NCBI GenBank assembly: GCA_946616365.1
Contig: CAMOIX010000016.1
Location: 1 to 50,113, forward strand
Length of the DNA stretch: 50,113 nucleotides
Direction: 5' to 3'
DNA from: AC2028 sp002373595
GTDB taxonomy: Bacteria; Bacillota; Clostridia; Lachnospirales; Lachnospiraceae
In this document: positions 33,676-40,163 of the stretch, in pieces
Layout of the letters: every line of letters starts with the position of its first letter
How positions within the stretch are numbered: the stretch's first letter is position 1
Program-made: the position numbers and the translations under genes
The notes under the pieces: generated by a model
The model's input: only the letters and a program-made list of their open reading frames with translations
What the model was told of the DNA's origin: nothing
Database searches by the model: none

Positions 33676-33984
33676 ATGAAAAGACTGAATGATGAAAAAT
33701 TGTTTTTGATTCCGTATATCCTCCAAATGATAAAGGATCTTGAGAATACAAGAGAAAAATACTGGGGATTTGCTTATGTTCGAACAATAAGGAATATCTT
33801 AATTGGAAAGGAAAATGCTGCAATAGCTCCTAACTTTTCTGATAAGAATTATTATGGAATAATTGATCATTTACGATTGGATGAATTGGAATTTATTATG
33901 GATACTATGGTGGGTTGGCATTTGATAGATATCGTATATACAAATCACGGAAAACTTTATTGTTCGGAAGAGAAGCCCTATTAA
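33676..33984 (+). CDS. Short RQC-like winged-helix protein
   Basis: A 102-residue AT-rich ORF. The stretch FAYVRTIRNILIGKENAAI...YYGIIDHLRLDELEFIMDTMVGWHLIDIVYTNHGKLYCSEE resembles the RQC winged-helix domain of RecQ helicases (vLrGskN..i....YGi....eelr.li..li..Gll). There is no helicase core nearby. No SD sequence is seen before the ATG, so it may be the remnant of a longer protein or may start elsewhere. It follows the fusion gene by 94 bp and ends the AT-rich island. Confidence 0.5.
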   Translation: MKRLNDEKLFLIPYILQMIKDLENTREKYWGFAYVRTIRNILIGKENAAIAPNFSDKNYYGIIDHLRLDELEFIMDTMVGWHLIDIVYTNHGKLYCSEEKPY

Positions 33985-34105
33985 TGGTGTATTTTATCAA
34001 CCTATATGTTCTTTTTTTCTGTTTTTGTTTCAAAATCCGCTCAGATTGGTTATAATGGATAAGCGGTTTGCGTTAAGCTGCCGCTATTGATAAGGAGGGA
34101 ATAAT

Positions 34106-34798
34106 ATGGTTTACTCGACAGAAGTAAAGGGGATGTGTCCCGTGCACCAGGGCGTACATCACGGCGCAGCACCTATCCCCGAGGAAGCAAAATGGGTTAA
34201 GGCAAAGGACGTAAAGGACATCTCCGGATACACTCACGGTATCGGCTGGTGCGCACCTCAGCAGGGAACCTGCAAACTGTCTCTTAATGTTAAGGACGGA
34301 ATCATCCAGGAGGCACTCGTTGAGACTATCGGATGCTCCGGAATGACTCACTCGGCTGCTATGGCAGCAGAGATTCTGCCGGGTCTTACCGTATTGGAAG
34401 CACTCAATACTGACCTTGTATGTGATGCTATAAATACCGCAATGCGCGAGCTCTTCCTTCAGATCGTATACGGACGCAGCCAGAGCGCATTCTCCGAGGA
34501 CGGACTTCAGATCGGTGCCGGACTTGAGGATCTCGGAAAGGGAGCAAGGAGCATGGTAGGTACCACCTACGGAACTCTTGAGAAGGGCCCCCGTTATCTC
34601 GAGCTTACCGATGGATATATCACCAAGCTCGCTCTTGATGAGAACGATGAGATCATCGGATATCAGTACATCAACTTCGGCAAGATGATGGATTTCATCA
34701 AGGCCGGAGATGACCCCAAGACCGCTGTAGACAAGGCTTCCGGACAGTACGGACGCGTTGCTGATGCAGTCAGACTTATCGATCCCAGAAAAGAGTAA
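34106..34798 (+). CDS. NifU-like iron-sulfur scaffold-type protein
   Basis: A 230-residue protein with the three conserved cysteine regions of NifU/IscU scaffolds: WCAPQQGTC (~residues 49-57), ETIGCSGMTHSAAMAAE (~75) and LVCDAINTAMREL (~112). Such proteins assemble Fe-S clusters. It differs from standard IscU by longer N- and C-termini (MCPVHQGVHHGAAPIPEE and a Asp/Lys-rich tail ending ADAVRLIDPRKE). It pairs with the GGGtGRT gene 18 bp downstream, an association I have met in anaerobic Clostridia. RBS AAGGAGG at 34092-34098. A TATAAT at 34051-34056 with a weak TTTCAA -35 may be the promoter. Codon choice is strongly biased, suggesting high expression. Confidence 0.75.
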   Translation: MVYSTEVKGMCPVHQGVHHGAAPIPEEAKWVKAKDVKDISGYTHGIGWCAPQQGTCKLSLNVKDGIIQEALVETIGCSGMTHSAAMAAEILPGLTVLEALNTDLVCDAINTAMRELFLQIVYGRSQSAFSEDGLQIGAGLEDLGKGARSMVGTTYGTLEKGPRYLELTDGYITKLALDENDEIIGYQYINFGKMMDFIKAGDDPKTAVDKASGQYGRVADAVRLIDPRKE

Positions 34799-34816
34799 GC
34801 AAGGAGGAATAATACA

Positions 34817-35836
34817 ATGATAGAATTCGAATCATACGAGAGAAGAGAAAAACAGATCCTTGCCAAGCTCGCTGAGTACGGCATCGGATCCATCGAGGAA
34901 GCAGAGAAGATCACCAAGGACGCAGGCCTCGATGTTTACCATATGATAGAGAAGATCCAGCCCATCTGCTTTGAGAATGCAAAGTGGGCATATACCGTTG
35001 GAGCTGCTATCGCTATCAAGAAGAACTGCCGCAAGGCTTCCGAGGCAGCAGCAGCTATCGGAGAGGGACTTCAGTCCTTCTGTATCCCCGGATCCGTTGC
35101 AGACAGACGTAAGGTAGGTCTCGGACATGGAAACCTTGGAAAGATGCTCCTTGAGGAGGACACCGAGTGCTTCGCATTCCTCGCAGGACACGAGTCATTC
35201 GCAGCTGCAGAGGGAGCTATCGGTATCGCAGAGAAGGCTAACAAGGTTCGTCAGAAGCCCCTCCGCGTTATCCTTAACGGACTTGGAAAAGATGCTGCTC
35301 AGATCATCTCCAGAATCAACGGCTTTACTTATGTAGAGACCGAGTATGATTATTTCACCGGAGAGCTCAAGGAAGTATTCCGCAAGTGCTACTCCAAGGA
35401 TGCTAACAGCCCCAGAGCACTCGTAAACTGCTACGGTGCAAACGATGTTCAGGAAGGCGTAGCTATCATGTGGCATGAGAATGTTGACGTATCCATCACC
35501 GGAAACTCAACCAACCCGACCAGATTCCAGCATCCCGTTGCAGGTACCTACAAGAAAGAGCGTACCGACGCAGGCAAGAAGTACTTCTCTGTTGCATCGG
35601 GCGGCGGCACAGGACGTACCCTCCATCCCGATAACATGGCAGCAGGTCCCGCTTCCTACGGTATGACCGACACCATGGGCCGTATGCACTCAGATGCTCA
35701 GTTTGCAGGATCGTCTTCCGTTCCCGCACACGTTGAGATGATGGGTCTCATCGGAGCAGGTAACAACCCGATGGTAGGAATGACCGTTTCTGTAGCCGTT
35801 TCTATCGAAGAGGCTGCAAAGGCAGGAAAGTTCTGA
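34817..35836 (+). CDS. GGGtGRT family protein
   Basis: A 339-residue soluble protein carrying the name-giving motif SGGGTGRTLHPDNMAAGPASYG near residue 257. This family has no known activity that I can name. Other conserved-looking stretches are GLGHGNLGKMLLEEDTECFAFLAGHESFAAAEGAIGIAEKANK and RALVNCYGANDVQEG. It directly follows the NifU-like gene with RBS AAGGAGG at 34801-34807 and shares its strong codon bias; a terminator follows 20 bp after its stop codon, so the two genes form a closed operon. Glycine-rich loops hint at nucleotide or cofactor binding, but this is only a guess. Confidence 0.87.
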   Translation: MIEFESYERREKQILAKLAEYGIGSIEEAEKITKDAGLDVYHMIEKIQPICFENAKWAYTVGAAIAIKKNCRKASEAAAAIGEGLQSFCIPGSVADRRKVGLGHGNLGKMLLEEDTECFAFLAGHESFAAAEGAIGIAEKANKVRQKPLRVILNGLGKDAAQIISRINGFTYVETEYDYFTGELKEVFRKCYSKDANSPRALVNCYGANDVQEGVAIMWHENVDVSITGNSTNPTRFQHPVAGTYKKERTDAGKKYFSVASGGGTGRTLHPDNMAAGPASYGMTDTMGRMHSDAQFAGSSSVPAHVEMMGLIGAGNNPMVGMTVSVAVSIEEAAKAGKF

Positions 35837-35857
35837 TCATAAAGGAATAGAATAAGG

Positions 35858-35894
35858 AAACTCCCGCGGCACCAAAAGCTGCGGGAGTTTTTTT
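35858..35894 (+). terminator. Strong terminator between converging genes
   Basis: AAACTCCCGC (35858-35867) pairs with GCGGGAGTTT (35881-35890) around a 13-nt loop, followed by a run of T. It closes the NifU-like/GGGtGRT operon and, with AAA on the other side, may also serve the converging zinc-ribbon gene. Confidence 0.9.
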
Positions 35895-35931
35895 GTTGAC
35901 CTATCAGCACATCGGATCTGAGAATTTGAAT

Positions 35932-36738
35932 TTACCAATCGGAATCCCAATCCGAATCCCATCCGGAGTCCCAATCGGAGTCCCAGTCATCACTGCCCCA
36001 ATCCCAGTCGTAGTCATCGTCGTCATCCCAGCTGGAATCGGAGGTTCGTGTATTGTATTCATCCACATATTCGTAATAATCGCTCGGATTATTGATAAGC
36101 TCCTCGGGCGGAGTGGTCTCATATGTATTGCCGTAATCGTCATATCCGTACCACAGATTCGTGGAATCGTTATACATATAAGGCACGCCGAGATAACTGT
36201 AATGATACTCGCTGTACCTTTTTCCCTCATCCAGTCTCCCGATGATATAGAAGATTATGAGAGCTATGATGATTATCGCGATCAGGTTTCCGCTGAGTAC
36301 GGGACGTGATTTTTTGCGACTTCCGGAGCTTGCGGGAGAATGGACGGGCGTCCCCTGTTTTCCTGCGACATATGACTTGTAATCAAAGACCTGTTCCTTC
36401 AGCTTTTGATACAACTCATTGACGGCATATGCTTCATCGGCACCTTCATAGCGAACGCTTCTGGAGCCATCGGACTTATTCTTATAAACCACAAAGTGTC
36501 CGGTCTTTTCATCCTTATAGATACCGAAAGCCTTGGCTTCACGGCAGTCCTCTCCTATGAAGAATCGGAATTTATCCAGAGGGATATTCTTGGATTCGGC
36601 GAAAGCTTTTAACTCCTCGATGGTACGGGGAGTACCGTCGGCGGTTCTCTTAACTCCGTCATTTACGCCACCACAGTTGGGGCATTTCTCTTCGGAGTCC
36701 GGTATGTAGCTTCCACAATATTTGCACTGTATCTGCAT
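35932..36738 (-). CDS. Zinc-ribbon membrane protein with Asp/Trp-rich tail
   Basis: A 268-residue protein. The N-terminus is a zinc ribbon (C5, C8, C19, C22), followed by a soluble segment (~40-120: EELKAFAESKNIPLDKFRFFIGEDCREAKAFGIYKDEKTGHFVVYKNKSDGSRSVRYEG), a membrane segment (~149-167: LIAIIIIALIIFYIIGRL) and an external region with Tyr-rich stretch (YSEYHYSYLGVPYMYND). The last ~35 residues are almost only Asp, Trp, Ser and Gly (e.g. DWDSDWDSGWDSDW). The product is of the uncharacterised zinc-ribbon/DUF type common in Firmicutes. It faces the GGGtGRT operon tail to tail and diverges from cysK by ~95 bp. Confidence 0.8.
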   Translation of the reverse strand: MQIQCKYCGSYIPDSEEKCPNCGGVNDGVKRTADGTPRTIEELKAFAESKNIPLDKFRFFIGEDCREAKAFGIYKDEKTGHFVVYKNKSDGSRSVRYEGADEAYAVNELYQKLKEQVFDYKSYVAGKQGTPVHSPASSGSRKKSRPVLSGNLIAIIIIALIIFYIIGRLDEGKRYSEYHYSYLGVPYMYNDSTNLWYGYDDYGNTYETTPPEELINNPSDYYEYVDEYNTRTSDSSWDDDDDYDWDWGSDDWDSDWDSGWDSDWDSDW

Positions 36739-36833
36739 AATGAGTTCCTTTATGAGATAGTATTAAAGTCGGTTTTCGTGTATAATTTAATCACATTTGC
36801 GAAAATGAATCAAGAAACTGAGGGGATATCAAA

Positions 36834-37766
36834 GTGATCTATAATAATGTACTCGAAGCAGTCGGAAACACTCCGGTGATCAGATTAAGAAGGATACCCG
36901 AGCCCGGCAGCGCTGAGATACTCGTAAAGGTCGAGGGTACGAATGTCGGAGGATCCATCAAGACCCGCACCGCCCTTAATATGATAGAAGCAGCGGAAAA
37001 AGAGGGACTTATAACTCCCGGAGTGACGACGATCGTTGAGCCCACCAGCGGAAATCAGGGAATAGGACTTGCACTTGTAGGTGCGGTTAAGGGATATAAG
37101 ACGATCATCATCATGCCCGACTCTGTCAGCGAAGAGAGATCGAAGCTGGTTAAACACTACGGCGCAGAGGTTATTCTCATTCATGATGCGGGTGATATCG
37201 GAGCATGTATCGACGAGTGTCTGCAGACAGCGCTCCGTATGCAGGAAGAGGATAAAAACGTATTTGTACCTCAGCAGTTTTCTAATATAAACAATACGCT
37301 TGCGCACAAGAAACACACTGCGATGGAACTTATGGCGCAGGTGGCAGGGCCGATCCACGGTTTCTGTTCCGGTATAGGCACGGGAGGAACACTCACCGGA
37401 ATAGGTGAGGTTCTTAAAGCACAGTATCCCGATATCGAGATATGGGCAGTAGAGCCGGAAAATGCGGCGATCCTTGCAGGTGGAAATATCGGAACCCACC
37501 TTCAGATGGGAATAGGAGACGGGATCATCCCTGACATCCTCAACAAGGAAATCTATGATGATATTTATATCGTGACCGACGATGAAGCGATCGGAGTATC
37601 GAGACGCCTTGCCAGGGAAGAGGGTATCATGTGCGGAATATCGAGCGGAACGAATGTGGCAGCCGCTATCAAGCTCGCCAAGAAGCTGGGAGAGGGAAAG
37701 ACGGTAGTCACTATACTTCCAGATACCGCGGAGAGATATTTCTCAACGCCATTGTTTGATGAATAA
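36834..37766 (+). CDS. cysK: Cysteine synthase (O-acetylserine sulfhydrylase)
   Basis: A 310-residue fold-type II PLP enzyme making cysteine from O-acetylserine and sulfide. The PLP lysine is in NVGGSIKTRTA (standard form NPGGSVKDR, so Pro, Val and Asp differ), the substrate loop is EPTSGNQGIGLALVGAVKGY, the phosphate loop is GIGTGGTLTGIG, and GIMCGISSGTNVAAA is near the C-terminus. No CBS regulatory domain. AAACTGAGGGGATATCAAAG provides a poor RBS (GAGGGG) 10 nt upstream. A TATAAT at 36781 may be the promoter -10. A terminator follows at 37778. Confidence 0.92.
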   Translation: MIYNNVLEAVGNTPVIRLRRIPEPGSAEILVKVEGTNVGGSIKTRTALNMIEAAEKEGLITPGVTTIVEPTSGNQGIGLALVGAVKGYKTIIIMPDSVSEERSKLVKHYGAEVILIHDAGDIGACIDECLQTALRMQEEDKNVFVPQQFSNINNTLAHKKHTAMELMAQVAGPIHGFCSGIGTGGTLTGIGEVLKAQYPDIEIWAVEPENAAILAGGNIGTHLQMGIGDGIIPDILNKEIYDDIYIVTDDEAIGVSRRLAREEGIMCGISSGTNVAAAIKLAKKLGEGKTVVTILPDTAERYFSTPLFDE

Positions 37767-37777
37767 GGAAGTAGACG

Positions 37778-37807
37778 AAAGCGGGGTTTTATACCCCGCT
37801 TTTTTTG
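37778..37807 (+). terminator. Terminator after cysK
   Basis: AAAGCGGGGT and ACCCCGCTTT pair around a 4-5-nt loop (TTTAT) and are followed by a T run. Confidence 0.92.
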
Positions 37808-37839
37808 TGATTTGATATTTTATCGCAGCTGCGATAATC

Positions 37840-38022
37840 TTATAAACTAGAAATTTCCGACGAACAATTCAAGCTTAGCGATAAAGTCTTAACTATCAGC
37901 TTGGGACTGAGGAGCGCATGTACAATAGCAAAGGGATCATCAGCTTCGCACGCTGCATCCGTATCTATGATCACCCGAATTTTCTTGTAATCAGGAACGT
38001 CAAATAATAAACCGTTTCTCAT
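37840..38022 (-). pseudogene. Truncated nucleoside hydrolase
   Basis: A 60-codon reading frame whose first 45 residues contain KKIRVIIDTDAACEADDPFAIVHAL, the calcium-binding DTDxxxDDxxA N-terminal motif of inosine-uridine nucleoside hydrolases. The similarity ends at LLSPKLIVK and the rest (TLSLSLNCSSEISSL) does not fit; the enzyme is normally over 300 residues. An excellent RBS (GAGGAGGGG) lies before the start codon, so the gene was cut internally, keeping its 5' end. The 3' remainder is not in the window. Confidence 0.8.
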
Positions 38023-38182
38023 AGCACCCCTCCTCTTAAGGATTATTGTATCAGATATAAATTCAATTTTCTATTTACACGGTATGGTGTCTGTGTTAGC
38101 ATAAGTAATCATTTGGGCGCTCGCCCAAGCATTCCTATTTGATATTGAAATGAAACGAAAGGTGACTGAGTTATACGCATCG

Positions 38183-38215
38183 TTATAATACGTATTGACA
38201 TAATACGTATTATAA
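38183..38215. promoter_or_regulatory. Palindromic operator/promoter of hicAB
   Basis: TTATAATACGTATT (38183-38196) and its exact reverse complement AATACGTATTATAA (38202-38215) are separated by 5 nt (GACAT). Each arm contains its own palindrome ATACGTAT. A TTGACA hexamer (38195-38200) spans the centre, and TATAAT is present in the left arm at 38185-38190. The site lies 22 bp before hicA and is a natural target for the HicB DNA-binding domain. Confidence 0.8.
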
Positions 38216-38237
38216 AGTAACTTTAAGGAGGATAAAT

Positions 38238-38426
38238 ATGCCCAAACGCCCTCGAGATATGGAAAGGGAACTCATGGCCGATGGATGGATCTTCAAAAGC
38301 CAGGAGGGTTCTCACAGACATTATGTTCATCCTACAAAGAAAGGAAAAGTAACTATACCTTTTCATAGTAGAGAGTTGACCAAGATAGTAGAAAAATCTA
38401 TCCGTAAGCAGGCCGGCTTGGAATAG
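38238..38426 (+). CDS. hicA: HicA-family mRNA interferase toxin
   Basis: A 62-residue protein with the dsRBD-like HicA fold. The catalytic histidine is in the GSHRHYVHP motif near residue 28, followed by KKGKVTIPFHSRELTKIVEKSIRKQAGL. Toxins of this type cleave mRNA and tmRNA in the absence of HicB. AAGGAGG precedes the ATG by 6 nt. It is followed 20 bp later by hicB. A single-promoter operon is likely. Confidence 0.94.
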   Translation: MPKRPRDMERELMADGWIFKSQEGSHRHYVHPTKKGKVTIPFHSRELTKIVEKSIRKQAGLE

Positions 38427-38446
38427 ATAGGAGAAAGGAGACTAAG

Positions 38447-38866
38447 ATGCTTACAATTTACCCAGCATGTTTTTTTAAAGAAGAAAAAGGCTATTCCGTC
38501 GTATTTCCAGATCTTAACTGGCTGGCAACACAAGGAAAAAATGAAAACGATGCAATGAAAATGGCGGTGGAGTGCCTGGCCGGATATCTTTATTTTTTAG
38601 AAAAGATGGGAGAGAAGGCACCGAAATCGTCAGAGATGAAAGAGATCAATTTAAACCAGGTTGCAAAAGAATTAGATGTAGATGTCGTGGATTCTTTTGT
38701 TAATCTTGTTTCCGTAAATGTTTCCGAGTATGCGGCTGAGCACTTTGAAAAATCTGTCAAAAAAACTCTTACGATTCCGGTATGGTTGAATTCTGCAGCA
38801 CAGGAGAGGAATATAAATTTCTCTCAAACCCTTCAGGAAGCGCTTATAGCTAAGTTAAAAATTTGA
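38447..38866 (+). CDS. hicB: HicB-family antitoxin
   Basis: A 139-residue antitoxin with an N-terminal RNase H-like partner fold (YPACFFKEEKGYSVVFPDLNWLATQGKNENDAMKMAVECLAGYL) and a C-terminal ribbon-helix-helix-like DNA-binding part (TLTIPVWLNSAAQERNINFSQTLQEALIAKL). It neutralises HicA and presumably represses the operon through the palindrome at 38183. AGGAGA lies ~12 nt before the ATG. Typical length for the RHH-type HicB. Confidence 0.92.
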   Translation: MLTIYPACFFKEEKGYSVVFPDLNWLATQGKNENDAMKMAVECLAGYLYFLEKMGEKAPKSSEMKEINLNQVAKELDVDVVDSFVNLVSVNVSEYAAEHFEKSVKKTLTIPVWLNSAAQERNINFSQTLQEALIAKLKI

Positions 38867-38913
38867 GGCAGGCACTGACTATCAAAAGAGAAAACAACCG
38901 CTGCAGCATTACT

Positions 38914-38960
38914 GATATGTACCCCCTTTTCTGGACTAACCAGAAAGGGGGTACATATCA
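38914..38960. repeat. Long near-perfect inverted repeat downstream of hicB
   Basis: A stem of about 20 bp: GATATGTACCCCCTTTTCTGG (split at 38934) against CCAGAAAGGGGGTACATATC with one extra A on the left arm, loop ACTAA. There is no T run, so it is not a simple terminator. The arms resemble insertion-sequence ends (TGTACCCCC...CTGGAC), suggesting a tiny remnant or MITE-like element. The flanking 38867-39060 has no gene that I can support. Confidence 0.75.
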
Positions 38961-39060
38961 TTGCTTGCAGAAGGTTCTATTTTTTTGCCTTTTTCTGTTC
39001 CATTCGAACATTCGATCCCATTTTCCCCTCCGAAAAAAAAATAATTTTTTTCCATTTTTT

Positions 39061-39089
39061 AAAACCTCCGGCGATCCCTATTCGTATTA
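39061..39089 (+). promoter_or_regulatory. Putative ECF-type promoter of the DUF6273 gene
   Basis: AAAACCT (39061-39067), 14-nt spacer, TCGTATTA (39082-39089), preceded by an A/T-rich tract (TTTTTTCCATTTTTT) that could act as an UP element. The same pair with the same spacing occurs at 40084. It lies 50 bp before the 39139 start codon. Confidence 0.65.
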
Positions 39090-39138
39090 CTGGTAAAAGG
39101 AGCGAAAAAGACTGTAATTATTAATACAAAGGAGGCGA

Positions 39139-40065
39139 ATGAACGTTATGAGTAAATTAATGAAAAGTATCATAATAGTAGGATCCGCCTGTCTACTGGC
39201 TGTTATGGGAATCGGGACTTATCTGTTCCTGCAGAACAATGTCGAGAAAAAGGATCATATCAGACGGATGACCGGAAAAGCGGCTGACATGACTTCGGAT
39301 GTGGACGATCTGACAGCGGAAGCAAACGCCATGACCGGGGAAGATGATGGACTGATCCCCGGCGAGCAGCTCTGTGAGGGGGATGTCACTGAGCCTGACG
39401 TGGTGACGCTGCTTTCCCATGTGTCAGTAGGTGACAAGATAAGCATCGGATGCTACGGATCTGAGAACCTTGGCTGGATCGTATATGACGAGGATGAAAA
39501 CTACCTATATCTTATATCCGAAAAGGTGATCGATGCCAGGCCGATGGAATACAGAACAGATGATGAGGAACTTTTTGAAAAACCCGCCATAGACAGCTGT
39601 AAATTTACCAATACCGATCTCTGTAAATGGCTCAATGATGACTTCTTAAACAGCGTTTTCCCGGAAGAAGTCATGGAAAAATTGCAGGAATGGAACGATG
39701 AGATCAAGGTCACGCTTCCGGATGATGATTTTGTGACGGAATTCGGTGATTATCTGTGGGCCGAACCAACACAGATCGCGGCGGAAAACGGAGCCGAAAT
39801 ATTTGACCCTAAGCCATACTTAGAGGGCGCCGGAGAGGTCAAAGACCCGATAACGGGGGAAGTGATCCCGGAAGATGAGCTGATTAATTACCCCGGGCTT
39901 ATATATCCGGCTGAAGCGGAAGGATGCGCATCTTACGCCCTCAGCTGTGATATTACGGAAGGCAATGCAAGCGTCAGGTCATTCGGTTTTACCAGAAGAA
40001 ACGCCGGCATATATGAAAAAGTAGGCGTAAGACCGATGATAAAGGTCTTGAAGAAAAATAATTAA
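39139..40065 (+). CDS. Membrane-anchored DUF6273-type protein
   Basis: A 308-residue protein with an N-terminal membrane anchor (residues ~8-31, KSIIIVGSACLLAVMGIGTYLFL), a polar linker, and a C-terminal module starting ISIGCYGSENLGWIVYDEDENYLYLISEKVID. This, with CKFTNTDLCKWLNDDFLNSVFPEEVMEKL and the closing VGVRPMIKVLKK, is the DUF6273 pattern (wW.VL...ng.aLLlS...i.a.pyn...W..s.lr.WLN..F...aF), also present on the ECF fusion protein at 42598. AGGAGG lies only 3 nt before the ATG at 39139, so a start at the ATG at 39148 is possible. Function unknown; probably a surface sensor or ligand of the locus. Confidence 0.75.
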   Translation: MNVMSKLMKSIIIVGSACLLAVMGIGTYLFLQNNVEKKDHIRRMTGKAADMTSDVDDLTAEANAMTGEDDGLIPGEQLCEGDVTEPDVVTLLSHVSVGDKISIGCYGSENLGWIVYDEDENYLYLISEKVIDARPMEYRTDDEELFEKPAIDSCKFTNTDLCKWLNDDFLNSVFPEEVMEKLQEWNDEIKVTLPDDDFVTEFGDYLWAEPTQIAAENGAEIFDPKPYLEGAGEVKDPITGEVIPEDELINYPGLIYPAEAEGCASYALSCDITEGNASVRSFGFTRRNAGIYEKVGVRPMIKVLKKNN

Positions 40066-40083
40066 AAAAAATTTTTAAAATTT

Positions 40084-40112
40084 AAAACCTTTTTGACTGC
40101 CGGATCGTAATA
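40084..40112 (+). promoter_or_regulatory. Putative ECF-type promoter of the TED/CAP gene
   Basis: AAAACCT (40084-40090), 14-nt spacer, TCGTAATA (40105-40112), again behind an A/T-rich tract. Identical spacing to 39061, 52 bp before the 40164 start codon. Confidence 0.65.
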
Positions 40113-40163
40113 AAGGTATAAAGGCAGAACAAATGCCCTGCAAATACCTAGGAGGAAGAGAAT

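Noticed and set aside
35893..36309. Plus-strand ORF opposite the zinc-ribbon gene
   Set aside because: Ile/Val-rich translation of the Asp/Trp repeat and membrane region of the opposite strand.
38863..39096. 77-codon ORF after hicB
   Set aside because: It reads through the inverted repeat at 38914, is Phe/Lys-rich low-complexity and has no RBS.
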